Position numbers and translations under genes: made by a program
Shown here: positions 1-10,100 of the stretch, piece after piece
Position numbering within the stretch: the first letter of the stretch is position 1
Layout: each line of letters starts with the position of its first letter
NCBI RefSeq assembly: GCF_014529935.1
Contig: NZ_JACVFC010000001.1
Coordinates: 744,001-808,000 of the forward strand
Length of the DNA stretch: 64,000 nucleotides
Reading direction: 5' to 3'
From: Chitinophaga qingshengii
Lineage (GTDB): Bacteria > Bacteroidota > Bacteroidia > Chitinophagales > Chitinophagaceae
The notes under the pieces: generated by a model
The model's database searches: none
Seen by the model: the letters and a program-made list of their open reading frames with translations, nothing else
What the model was told of the DNA's origin: nothing

Positions 1-565
1 TACAACTGCTGACAAGCGCAAAATCCGCTGCATACCTGTACTTCTCATTATAGAAAAGGTCATGTTTCAGTATAGCGCTTCTGCGAAACATCAGTGACGG
101 ATGAATAGTGTAATTGTTTATGAGAAAATAAACCGCCATTTCAGCACTGGTAGCACCCGGATAATTGATCCATCCGATTTTTGCATTGTTTTCATCTATA
201 TAGGTACCCTGGGTACCTATACAGCCGGTATTCAAATGACGGTCGAGATACCGAACCTGTGTCATTAGCCGGTCGCTCTCGGAGATATCGTCTGCATCCA
301 TCACTGCTATATATTTTCCAGTGGCCATACGCATTCCGATGTTTCTGGCAGGATAGTTCCCTTTATTGGCAGGCAATGACACATATTTTATCCGGGAGTC
401 GTCATATGTGCGAATAATATTCCCGGTATTGTCTGAAGAGCCATCGTTGATAATAATCAGCTCCAGTTCTTGATAGGACTGTGATAGGACACTATCTATC
501 GCCATGGAAATGTAACGTTCCATGTTATAGCATGGCATCACCACAGATACTAACTTGTTTTTCAT
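1..565 (-). CDS. GT2 family glycosyltransferase, C-terminus cut by window edge
   Basis: The frame opens with ATG at 565 and stays open for 188 codons to base 1, so only the N-terminal part is present. It starts MKNKLVSVVMPCYNME, the usual first strand of a GT-A fold. The family hallmarks follow: a nucleotide-binding IINDGSSDNT stretch around residue 35, the NxGNYPARNIG segment near 62-72, and the metal-binding DxD-type motif MDADD near residues 82-86. GT2 enzymes transfer a sugar from a nucleotide-sugar donor, typically to a cell-surface glycan. It lies 115 bp downstream of the response regulator gene on the same strand, so it may or may not be cotranscribed. Whether it belongs to the peptide cluster cannot be judged; it is separated from the megasynthase operon by the lipoprotein and the two-component pair. 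The family call is firm; donor and acceptor are unknown. Confidence 0.88.
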   Translation of the reverse strand, partial: MKNKLVSVVMPCYNMERYISMAIDSVLSQSYQELELIIINDGSSDNTGNIIRTYDDSRIKYVSLPANKGNYPARNIGMRMATGKYIAVMDADDISESDRLMTQVRYLDRHLNTGCIGTQGTYIDENNAKIGWINYPGATSAEMAVYFLINNYTIHPSLMFRRSAILKHDLFYNEKYRYAADFALVSSC

Positions 566-580
566 TGTTTTTATTTTTAC

Positions 581-621
581 AACGGCCGTTCAGGAGGCTA
601 ATTCTTTTTAAACGGCCCGTT
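581..621. repeat. Pair of palindromic boxes between response regulator and GT2 gene
   Basis: A perfect 10-bp palindrome, aacggccgtt, occupies 581-590, and a near-identical 11-bp box, aacggcccgtt, occupies 611-621. Their centres are about 30 bp apart, roughly three helical turns. They lie just upstream of the GT2 start codon at 565 and downstream of the response regulator stop. The two boxes can also pair with one another, but no U-run follows on the minus strand, so I do not call a terminator. A tandem protein-binding site is a possibility only. Confidence 0.3.
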
Positions 622-680
622 CTTCAATCTGGGCTACCAGGCAGGAATACAGGGCAAATTGGCGGGAGGGCACAGAAAAA

Positions 681-1385
681 TCATGACGTTGATTTACCAT
701 CTTTAAATCCCAGGAGAGCGTAAAAGGCACTACGGTATGTTTCACTGACCGGCAACAATCTTTCACGGATCATCACATGGCCACGCTCAATGAACGCTAC
801 TTTATCGACGGCTATCATAAATGACTTGTGTATTCTGCATAGTTTTTCACGGGCAACAATTGATTCCAGTTCATTGAAAGTCTGTAAGGTAAGTATCTTC
901 TCTTTTTCCGTATATACACAGCGGTAATCTCTCATTCCTTCTATGTATAAAACATCGTTGTAAAAAATCCTGATATTACGGTACCCAGCCTGTATGAAAA
1001 AAAAGTCTCTTGACTCTGGTTGTCTGGCCTGAGCCTGTTCATGTATTCTTTCCACCGTTTTCAGAAAACGGGAAAAATCAAATGGCTTCAACAGATAATC
1101 TGCCACATTCAGCTCATATCCTTTTAGTGCATATTGTTCATAAGCCGTAGTGATAACAGTATAGGGTATATTTTTCAGGGAGGCGATCAGCTCAAGCCCA
1201 TTCAGTCCTTCCATTTCTATATCAACGAATGCCAGGGTAACAGGATGCTCTTTCAGGTACAGGAAAGCTTCCATACTGCTATAAAACTCCCCTACCAGGT
1301 TCAGGTAGGGAACCTTTTGAATAAAACCGGCTGTTTTTTTCAATGCCAGGGGTTCATCTTCTATAATAATGCAATCTATCAGCAT
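681..1385 (-). CDS. LytTR-family response regulator
   Basis: This 234-residue protein has two parts. A CheY-like receiver covers about residues 1-115, with the acidic pair in IIEDEPLAL (residues 7-15), the phospho-acceptor Asp55 in AFVDIEMEG and a conserved Lys in the YLLKPF segment near residue 98. A LytTR DNA-binding domain covers about 135-230, including FFFIQAGYRNIRI and the IHKSFMIAVDKV segment. Members bind direct-repeat promoter sites after phosphorylation by a LytS-like kinase. The ATG at 1385 directly abuts the TAG stop of the kinase gene (1386-1388), so the pair is almost certainly translationally coupled and forms one two-component system. Target genes are not evident from the sequence; control of the neighbouring peptide cluster is possible but unsupported. 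Confidence 0.93.
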   Translation of the reverse strand: MLIDCIIIEDEPLALKKTAGFIQKVPYLNLVGEFYSSMEAFLYLKEHPVTLAFVDIEMEGLNGLELIASLKNIPYTVITTAYEQYALKGYELNVADYLLKPFDFSRFLKTVERIHEQAQARQPESRDFFFIQAGYRNIRIFYNDVLYIEGMRDYRCVYTEKEKILTLQTFNELESIVAREKLCRIHKSFMIAVDKVAFIERGHVMIRERLLPVSETYRSAFYALLGFKDGKSTS

Positions 1386-2429
1386 CTAAAATAACTTTAA
1401 CCGTACATCGTAATACATTCCATCTTTATTAACCTCCAACTGGTAATGGCCGCCATACTGAAGATCCAGCCGTTGCCTGATCAATCCCCAACCGAGGCCG
1501 CCATTTTCACTTTTCCTGTATTTTACGGCATTGTAAATGTTACGGCATCTGAATAGTATTTCATCCGCTTTAATGTTGAGGTCTAATACAATTGCATCGG
1601 TTGTAGTCCTGCTTCCCACATGCTTAAAGGCATTTTCAAGGATAGGGATCAGGACCATCGGTGCAATCATATGGCCGTTGATACTTCCCTCAATATTGAA
1701 TTTAACAAAATCCTGGTTAATAGACCTGATCTTTTCCAGATTAATATATTCCGTAATATAGTTGACCTCCGACCGCAAGGGGATTTTCTCATTGGTTGAA
1801 GATTCATAAAGTATAAACCGCAGCAGGCCGGAAAGTTTGTTGAGGTACACCGATGCGGCAGCAGGATCATCTGATAGCAGGGAATCAATATTATTGATGG
1901 TATTAAACAGGAAATGAGGATCCGTTTTTGACTTCACCAACTCCAACTGTGCCATCACATTGGCTTTTTCCAGTAACAACATTTCTCCCTTCGTTCTTAT
2001 CAGTTTCTTCAGTACGAAGGATAATATACCCATTAACGCAAATGGGATGACGGACAGGTAAGCAGTAAGCAGAAAATATTTAAACGACCATGCAACAGCG
2101 AAGGAAACATAACTGAGCAATATGACAATTAATGCCGGCCAGGCCGACAACAGTAATATTTTAAACGGTATCCCCCATTTTTTGTGGGTACCGGCGGCCA
2201 TTGAGAAGCAAATAGATTCGATAGTGTAAAAGGTAACAGTTCCTACTAACAGGACAACAGCATTCAGCAGCAACGTTTCATAAAGCACCTGTGCATAACT
2301 ACGTATTGCCCCCCCCTTCACAGGAACAAATGCCGTGAACTGATAGGACCAGCTGACGAAGGTTAGCATAAATGGTACCGATACCCAAAAGAGGATATGT
2401 AGTATAATGATATATTTCTTCCGCTCCAT
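1386..2429 (-). CDS. LytS-type membrane sensor histidine kinase
   Basis: I place the start at the ATG at 2429 (MERKKYIIILHILFW, 347 residues) rather than the in-frame TTG at 2447, which lies against the U-tract of a terminator. Four hydrophobic segments fill the N-terminal half, giving a membrane sensor with little extracytoplasmic loop. The histidine phosphorylation region of the His_kinase (LytS) family follows as KSKTDPHFLFNTINNI. The ATPase domain has an N-box, PMVLIPILENAFKHV, and a glycine-rich GGLGWGLIRQRL near the end. It phosphorylates the LytTR regulator encoded immediately downstream with no intervening base. The signal is unknown. Such pairs are abundant in Bacteroidetes and regulate many processes, so location next to the peptide operon is weak evidence of a link. 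Confidence 0.9.
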   Translation of the reverse strand: MERKKYIIILHILFWVSVPFMLTFVSWSYQFTAFVPVKGGAIRSYAQVLYETLLLNAVVLLVGTVTFYTIESICFSMAAGTHKKWGIPFKILLLSAWPALIVILLSYVSFAVAWSFKYFLLTAYLSVIPFALMGILSFVLKKLIRTKGEMLLLEKANVMAQLELVKSKTDPHFLFNTINNIDSLLSDDPAAASVYLNKLSGLLRFILYESSTNEKIPLRSEVNYITEYINLEKIRSINQDFVKFNIEGSINGHMIAPMVLIPILENAFKHVGSRTTTDAIVLDLNIKADEILFRCRNIYNAVKYRKSENGGLGWGLIRQRLDLQYGGHYQLEVNKDGMYYDVRLKLF

Positions 2430-2445
2430 GCAGGATCTTTTTAAC

Positions 2446-2489
2446 AAAAAAAGAGCGGAAATGCGCTGTGACCTGCAACTTTCCGCCCC
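2446..2489 (-). terminator. Rho-independent terminator after the lipoprotein gene
   Basis: Read on the minus strand just after the lipoprotein stop codon, GCGGAAA pairs perfectly with TTTCCGC across a loop of about 18 nt. A G-T and a G-C pair extend the stem, and seven T residues follow immediately. The element lies in the 65 bp between the lipoprotein and kinase genes. It should end the lipoprotein transcript, so the kinase/regulator pair probably needs its own promoter or read-through. Confidence 0.65.
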
Positions 2490-2494
2490 TGTTT

Positions 2495-2914
2495 TTATTT
2501 CTTGACATACTGATAATAGATAACTCCGCCTGATTTATTGCCTGATGCCGCATACGCTTGTTCCAACACCATTTCATTTTCATTCAACCGGGCAACTTTC
2601 AAGGTTGTTTGCCTGCCAGAGCTGAAACTCAATGATAAGCTGTTATCCTGCCGATTCCATTTACCATTGTCTTTGCCTGCAGCGCTGAAGCTGCCGTCTC
2701 CATTGAGATTAAGCACCGGATAATTAATAGTTTCAAGCCCTTCCATCTGACGGGGCGTTCCTTTTTGATCATTCACCAGTGTGAGGTCCGACAACTCCCA
2801 GTTACCTTTCATTCCGTCCAGCTTGGTACGGGTACCATCTGACTTATCGCAGGCGCTTAATACGGCTATTCCCATTACCAGGGTAAAAATGGATTTACAA
2901 AAAACTGTTTTCAT
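2495..2914 (-). CDS. Small lipocalin-like lipoprotein
   Basis: This 139-residue protein starts with a lipoprotein signal: a positively charged N-terminus, a hydrophobic core (IFTLVMGIAVL) and a lipobox ending LSAC, with the lipidated Cys at residue 22. The mature part carries KGNWELSDLTL, then alternating short beta-like strands, a DGSFS turn and a KWNRQDNSLSLSF segment. This pattern is common in lipocalin-like lipoproteins of Bacteroidetes, which probably form a small beta barrel at the outer membrane or in the periplasm. No substrate can be inferred. It follows the end of the megasynthase operon after 130 bp and is followed by a good hairpin terminator, so it is most likely a separate unit. 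The lipoprotein call is strong; the lipocalin fold is moderate. Confidence 0.75.
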   Translation of the reverse strand: MKTVFCKSIFTLVMGIAVLSACDKSDGTRTKLDGMKGNWELSDLTLVNDQKGTPRQMEGLETINYPVLNLNGDGSFSAAGKDNGKWNRQDNSLSLSFSSGRQTTLKVARLNENEMVLEQAYAASGNKSGGVIYYQYVKK

Positions 2915-3004
2915 AAAGTATAATTTTTGTTCAATCCAAAATTAAATCATGTAATTACCGCATGTAAGAGCGATTTGTCACGGACTGATATTTATCCGCC
3001 AAAT

Positions 3005-3012
3005 CAAATATA
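3005..3012 (-). promoter_or_regulatory. Possible Bacteroidetes -7 promoter element for the lipoprotein gene
   Basis: The minus strand reads TATATTTG here, matching the TAnnTTTG -7 consensus of Bacteroidetes primary sigma factors. It lies about 90 bp upstream of the lipoprotein ATG. I do not see a matching TTG element at the expected -33 spacing, so this is only a half match. Confidence 0.3.
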
Positions 3013-3044
3013 ACCCCTGCAAAAGGATTTTTGTTCCTTCATTT

Positions 3045-4145
3045 TTAACCAATTAAACCCAGATCAATCGGTATCTGCCTGTCGAAATTCTGATATACCA
3101 CTCCTCTGCCAAACCCATTTTGATTAATAATCAAATTTTTATTATTTATATTTTTTTGATATATTTCTTGATTGGCAGCCATACGGTACATCATAATGGC
3201 CTTACCTACATCTTCCATGTTTGTAACCCGCATTAGATATATCGACTCTTCCGGGCCTGACAGCTCATAGTGTTCCTGGCCATCGATCGCCTGTAAGCAT
3301 AACAGGTTGTTGTCATCATTTTTCAAGCTGATAGAACCATCCGGATTGGACGTCCATTCGCCGGCAGGACCTTCATCATAGCCAAATGTGAAGTGCTCCC
3401 CCTTGTAGCGGGTGGTAACAACTGTTCCCCGGATATAACGTTTATCACTGGTAAGTATCAGTAATTCATAATCTACCCCTTTTTCGCGGATAAATAACGC
3501 ATAATATGCCTGCACCAGCCAATCGTTTAGTACCCGTTCCTTGTCGTCGTGTTGAAGAACTGCTACCAGGTTTATATTATCCATTACACATTTTTCCCTC
3601 CCCAACCTGATAATGCGGCGATAGAGGTCCTGATCTTCAAATCCATATCCCACTATGCTTTCATCATACCCGCTGACCAACAGAAAGTCGCGCTTCAGGC
3701 AACAGAATCGGCCCATGATGTCATGCATCTGGTACTTTTGATTGGTGAAATCTGCAATGATTATTACATCCGGATTGGTTTGGTATTGCCGGAGCACATA
3801 CTCGGTAAATTCGGTATACACGATGTTATCGGCATCCACATTGCATATGATATCATTTTTTGCCAGCTGGAAGAGCATGTTCCGGGAGTGCGCACCGTTA
3901 AAAGATGTAGCACCGGAATAATGATAATAGGTGAGCCTTCCGGACACTATATACTCATTCAGGTTATCACGTACCCATTCTTCGAGGCCATCTGACGAAC
4001 TATAATCCAGCAATAGGAATTCAACATTGGGAAATTTTTCGTTTTCATGCAGATTGAGCGGTAACGTAATTTTAACATGTTCTGTCCTATTCATGCTTAC
4101 GGTGCAGTAAGAGATACTAGGAATGTCATTCATTGGGGAAGTCAT
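3045..4145 (-). CDS. Glycosyltransferase with GT2-like N-domain and GT7-type C-terminal motif
   Basis: I choose the ATG at 4145 (MTSPMNDIPSISYCTVSMNR, 366 residues). It leaves 23 bp after the stop of the PKS/NRPS gene and starts just before the first core strand; the frame is open further upstream to an ATG at 4202. The core shows a nucleotide-sugar fold: LLLDYSSSDGLEEW, then ICNVDADNIV as the DxD metal site, then the GYGFEDQDLYRR motif typical of the galactosyltransferase/GalNAc-transferase C-terminal region (Glyco_transf_7C type). About 130 residues after position 235 form an extra domain I do not recognise. It closes the megasynthase operon and, with the GT9-like gene at 20 kb, suggests a glycosylated product. 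Sugar and acceptor are unknown; a polysaccharide role remains possible. Confidence 0.78.
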   Translation of the reverse strand: MTSPMNDIPSISYCTVSMNRTEHVKITLPLNLHENEKFPNVEFLLLDYSSSDGLEEWVRDNLNEYIVSGRLTYYHYSGATSFNGAHSRNMLFQLAKNDIICNVDADNIVYTEFTEYVLRQYQTNPDVIIIADFTNQKYQMHDIMGRFCCLKRDFLLVSGYDESIVGYGFEDQDLYRRIIRLGREKCVMDNINLVAVLQHDDKERVLNDWLVQAYYALFIREKGVDYELLILTSDKRYIRGTVVTTRYKGEHFTFGYDEGPAGEWTSNPDGSISLKNDDNNLLCLQAIDGQEHYELSGPEESIYLMRVTNMEDVGKAIMMYRMAANQEIYQKNINNKNLIINQNGFGRGVVYQNFDRQIPIDLGLIG

Positions 4146-4168
4146 TGGTAAATGAATTTTAGTGAAAC

Positions 4169-7100
4169 TTATATAGTCTGTAACTGGTTCCTCAACAAAC
4201 AATAATGGGCGACCTCATTCTTTATGAGATGTAGCAGGTCCATTATTTCCTCCACAGAGAAAATCTCATATGGATAAAAAACAGATAATTGCAACCTCCC
4301 TCTTATGACAATGCCCGACACTTTCAGCAGGTAAGGCCGCTCGATATTCCGGCTTAGTATTTCACCATAGTTTTCAAACGAAAGCTCCACCTGATTTTGG
4401 GTTTCGATCTCATCAAACTGTCCAAGGTAACTGACAGTGATCTGTGGGTCTGTTTTCCATTTATCATCATTGGGGTGCTGCAGGTACCTGAATATTCCAT
4501 ACCCGATACCTTTATTGGGAATGGTCCTTATAAGTCTGCGTACCTCCTGTAGGTGCAAAAGGGCATCTTCCTCCTCTTTTACGGTGATGTTCACAGGATA
4601 CATGTTGGCAAACCAGCCAACAGTACGGCTTACGTTCATATCTTCCCAGGGGGATTCCCTGCCATGTCCTTCCATCGCAATCAATATTTCGCGCATTTCC
4701 TTCCATTTATACAATGCCCTTGTCACGATGCTGATGATCATTTCATCAGGACCGCAGCCAAACTGCGTACCCAGGTCCGTTATAAGCGCATTGGTTTCCG
4801 ATTCATCGAGATGTACGGCTTCCATACGGATTTCCTGTTCTGAGAAACGCTTGCCTGCCGGGGATTGCAGCAAATCAAATGGTTTGGCCAGCATGTTTTC
4901 CCAGAGGATACGCTCTTCCTCCCAGGTATCCAGGGAAGTATATGTACTTAGCCGGTGTGACCAGTCGCCATACGAATCGCTTTGTTCGGGCAACATTAAC
5001 TGGCTGCCTTCCATATAAGCAGCATATAATGTTTGAAAATCTTCCATCAGCAGACGCCAACTGAAGCCGTCCATCAACAGGTGATGGATCAGCACCAGTA
5101 TCCTGTCCCGATCCGGGAACCTGAATCGGCAAACAGTGAACAGTGGCCCGAGTTCGAGGGTGGTATGCTGTTGCAGGCCTGCCACCAGCCGCTGTAACTC
5201 ATTTACCGGCGCCGCAGATTCCCGGAGATCAAAATCCCTTATCAACAGTGGCTCTCCACTGTTATCGATTTGCTGAAAGCGAACACCTTTCTCATTCATC
5301 GGAAAAGTGCTTCTCAATGTTGCATGGTGATTGAACATGGCGTTAAAAATAGCCTCCAGGCCTTCCAGTGGAAGATCTTCTGCTGTTGCAAACATAAGCG
5401 CGGTATTAAACTGATGCTGGTCTGTGTGGTAGTTCTCAAAGAACCAGTATTGTATGGGCGTAAGCGGTATCCTGCCATCATCTGATGCGACCGGCACCTG
5501 CCGCCTTTGCTTTGTATCGATGATACCCGCCAGCATAGCAACGGTATCATGATTGAACACATTCCTGACTGCGGTGTGATATCCTGCCTGATTAAGTTTT
5601 GCGATCATGCGCAACACTTTCAGGGAGTCTCCGCCTAGATGGAAAAAAGAATCATGTATCCCTATTTCCTCTTTTCCCAAAACTGTTTTCCAGATATCCA
5701 GTAACAGGGATTGCTTTTGGCTATCCATCACCGGTATACTACCGGTAGAAAGCGTACTGTTAATTTCCCCGTCGGGAAGTACATGCCGGCGTACCACAGG
5801 TTGAGACAAGGGTAGCAATTGGCTGACAGCTATGTCAGTGTACCGGGGTATGGCCGCTGCCAACTCAGTAAAAAAAGCTGCCCAATATTCAATAGTTGTA
5901 TTGGTGAATAGCCTGGTGGCATAGTGAATGCTCACGTGATAAGCGTTGCCATCGTCCACTACCTCCAGGGAAAGATCAAATTTTACCGTCTTTTTTTCAT
6001 ACCCGCCGATATTAATTTCTATATCCCGATCTTTCAGCATCTGCGTTTCATCACCCATGCTCCTGATATAGTTCTGGAAAAGGAACATCACATCAAAAAC
6101 CGGGTTACGGCCAAGATCTCTTTTTCCTGCTACTTTCTCTACCAGCATTTCAAACGGATAATCCTGGTTATCAAAAGCATCCAGTGTAATGCGTTTCACC
6201 CTTTTTATCACCTCCGCCGGTGTTTCATTGGCATTGATCTGCATCCTCAAAGGCAGGGTATTAATAAACATACCCACAATCTCCTCCAGATCAGCATTGC
6301 TTCTGCCTGCAACTGGCGTACCTACGACAAGATCCTGTTGCCCGGATAATTTAGCCAGCCAGATGTAACAGACTGCGAGTAAAACCATGTTGGAAGTGGC
6401 TTCCTCCCGGGCGGCCAGTGCCCGTATATTTTCGGCTGTTTCGCCATCCAATATAAACCGGCAGGTGCTGCCTTCAAATGTCTGATGCAGTGGCCGGGCA
6501 AAATCTGTGGGTAAGTCGAGCAGCGGCAATGGCTCCCGGAACTGTTGCAGCCAGTATCTCTCCTGTGCAGCCAGCATTTGCCTTACTTCTGGCAACTGTT
6601 GCCAGAGCGCAAAGTCCTTATACTGCAGATACGGTTGCTCCAGCTCATCTCCTGCGTATAACCGCACCAGTTCTTTTATAATAATCTGGGAACTAATACC
6701 ATCAGTGATGAGATGATGAAAATCAATCATCAGGAGTTTGTTTCCGGCACTGGTATTAGCCAGCGCCACCCGCATCAGCGGCGCCTGTGTTATATCGAAT
6801 GGCCTGATAAATTGTAAGGCTGGGTTATCATCATTCAGGCAGTCAAAATGGTGTATCTGAAAGTCCACCTCATCGTGTACTACCAGTACGGGATCATCTC
6901 CTGGCATATGAAAGGAAGTACGCAGGCTATCGTGGCGCTGTATCAGCTTATGGAATGCCTCATTCAGCATTGCCTCATTCACATCCCCGCCCAGTTGGTA
7001 GAGCGAACACTCATTATATCCTGTACTGTCTGGTTCTATTTGTTGCAGGATAAACAGTCGGCGTTGTGCTGCTGTAACGGGATAATAGTATTGATCTTCA

Positions 7101-10100
7101 GCAGGCACCACGGCCAGGTAGTCTTTTCGTTCTGCATCCGTTATCAAGTGCGCCAGCTGGCGTATGGTCGGAATACGGAAGAAAGTAGCAACGGGTATCT
7201 GTACTTTTAGTCTTTTGTGTATGTTGGCCGCCACCATGATCACTTTCAGTGAATCTCCACCCAGTTCAAAGAAATTATCATCCACTCCTATTTGTTCGTA
7301 ACCGAGTATCCGGCTCCAAACAGCAGCTACCTCTTTTTCGGCAGGCGTTACCGGCGCTGCATAGGTAGTATGTATAGCCGGCCGCGTTATCACAGATGAC
7401 GGTGAGTGGACATCGGGACCTGGTTCATCTGTTTCCAGGGTTACCCATTTCTTTATTCTTTCCTGTAATGGAGTGGTACTGATAACCACCTGTTGCAATA
7501 GACAATTATCCAGTATGCTGCAAAAACTTTGCAGCCCTTCTTTGGGGGTCATAAAAAGGCGGGTGCGTTCATCATGCTGAAAGTCGGGACCGGCTTCAAA
7601 AAGCCACTCAGCGGTATTGACAGACAACCAGCGGGTTTCAGGCATTTTCATGTTTGCATAGTGCACAAAGGCATCCATGAAGCTGTTGGCCGCCACATAA
7701 GAAGAGAACCCGAGGCCCCCCAGAACAGAGGAGAGCGAAGACGTTAGCACTACAAATCCGGGAGAATATTCCTGTAACGCTTTAAAGAGCGCTGTAACGC
7801 CAAATACTTTTGGCAGGAACTGGGGATATATGCTTTCCGGTGTGAGGGTTTGCAGTTGTTGTTGGAGAATATCATTTCGTGTTTCGCCTGCCATATGGAA
7901 AACACCGCGGAGTGGCCCTGCAGCTTTGAGTATATTTTTCCACTGAGCAACATCATCCATCTCCAGTGAATAGTACATCACTTCGCTGCCTTTTTCCCGA
8001 AGGCGTTTTACCATGGCCACTTTCCGGCCGACACTACTTTCCGGGCTGAGGTTGTGCCAGGTATCAGGATCTCCGAGGAACTCCCTGCCAACAAGTATGA
8101 GCCGTGCCCGTAAATTAGTAGCGAGGTAATCGGCTACCAGGTAGCCGATCTTTCCCAAGCCACCGATGAGCAGGTAAGTTCCGTGCTGTAACATTGCCGG
8201 CAATTGTTCTCCGGAAGATAGTGACAAAGGCCGGTAGTTGGCTTCCCAACGCAGTCCTCTCCGATATGCCACCTGTTTATCTTTTCCGGTGTGCAGCAGT
8301 TCATTGTTCAAGGCTTCATTTTCCCTGACCTGGTTACCGGGTATTTTCTCCAGGTCGATGTGTATACAGTCCAGCGATGGAATTTCCTGTCTTGCTACCA
8401 ACAAAATACCGGCGGCGAAACCGCCAGTTGGCTGAAGACTTTCTGCACCGGTAATCTGATACAGCCCCTGTGTAAGTACCTTTAGCTGGGGGCGATACGG
8501 TAATGTGCGGGCAGCTAATGACTGGCATAAATAAATGAGGCTGAAAAAGCCCTGCGGCAGCATATCCTTTACTGCTGTAAGTTCAGGTACTGTTTTTACC
8601 AGGTTCCAGGCATGCACTATCAGTTGAGGGGAGTGGCCTTCAACTGCCAGGTCATTCAATAGCATGTCATAATGTGGCCGTTGGGCAGGATCGAGGTAAT
8701 AAAGATCACTGGATGCACGGCTATACGTTTTTGCGGGACATACGCCGATTACCTTTTCCGGTGCAGCTGCAACAAAAGCACGGAACCATGCTGAATTGAT
8801 CAGCCCCGGAAGTAAAAATACAACTACTGTTCCGGCTATACTCTTTGCCTGGGGATGTATGAAGCTCCTTTCCCAGCCGGGAAAGTAAAACCATTTGTCT
8901 ATTGTTTCCTTTACTCCTTTTGTTTCAGCGGAAACGATATATTCTTTAGGCTGTTGCATCCAGAAACTATGCTGATCAAACACATATCCCGGAAGAGAAA
9001 CAAGTCTGCGGCCGGCGGATTTATACAAGACCTCCCAGTTGATATGACACCCTTGTTGCCAGAGCCGGGAGAGTACCTCCAGCACATCATATGCAGCCGG
9101 ATAGGTCAGCATATCATGTGCGTCTTTTGCCTGCACGCGGATGCTCTTCCTATCATGCCCTCCTAAAAACAGCACCGTCGCATTTTCTGCAGCCGGCTGC
9201 CAGAACTTGTGACTGGAAGGGGTCATAGCTGTTTGCCAGAATGTTTCCTGCATAAAATCTTCCCTCTGAAGGGGTATCGGCTGGAAATTGCACAGGACGG
9301 ACACCCGTACAGGATCTATCTCACATCTTTCCAATACCTTTCCTACCGGTTTTTTATGCAGGAAAGAAGGCATTTCTGCGAGAAATAATGTTATCCAAAT
9401 ACCCAATGCTGTCCGGATATCGATCGACGCCGACAATACAGGTGCGAGCAACGCGGTTCTCCCTTCTGTGATTACGGTAAGCGGCACTGCCAGCAGCGTC
9501 ATCATAAACCGGGTTTCTGCATAAGTCAGCAAAATACCGGATAGCCCCTGCCAGATCATTTCCCGCTCACGATTTTGCAGGAAGGGATATTCTGTAGCCA
9601 TCACCGTTGAAAAAATACCGGCCAGGTCTTCCGTCATTTCTTTGAACAACGGCTGCGAAAGATACCAGGGATGGTTAGACCAGCTGCTTTGGGCTGACTC
9701 AGACAAACGAAGTGTAAGTTCCGGATTTGCGCCGGCTGTCACCAAATGCTGTTCTCCTTCCAGCTGTTTAAGGCATCCGATGATCCCCTCTGCCATAAAT
9801 GCCAAACGGTATGCCTGGCTCCTGCGGCCTATTTGAAGGGTGTAAGCCACATCCATGGGGTCAGCCTCCGGATGATCTCTGAGCCATGAACGGAACTGAT
9901 GCAGGTACCTTTCCAGGGCTGTTTTAGTGGCTGCCGAAAACACAAAAAGCTGTGGGGCAGCTGCCTGGGGCAAAGCGAGCGGCAATGCCGGTGCTTCACC
10001 TATGATAACATGCGCATTTGTTCCGCCGATACCGAATGAACTAACACCTGCGTACATGGGTAGGTCATCATGAACATCCGTAGGCCTTGTCACAACATAA

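Noticed and set aside
2430..2447. TTG start for the sensor kinase at 2447
   Set aside because: It sits at the terminator U-tract; the ATG at 2429 gives a normal N-terminus immediately before the first membrane segment.
3022..3039. Hairpin just after the operon's last stop codon (AAGGA/TCCTT stem)
   Set aside because: The stem has only five pairs and only four T residues follow; too weak to call a terminator, though it may end the operon inefficiently.
4200..5450. C-terminal domain of the PKS-NRPS as an ordinary condensation domain
   Set aside because: EGHGRE, RTVGWF and YGIFRYL are epimerization-domain motifs, and it directly follows a PCP at the protein end.
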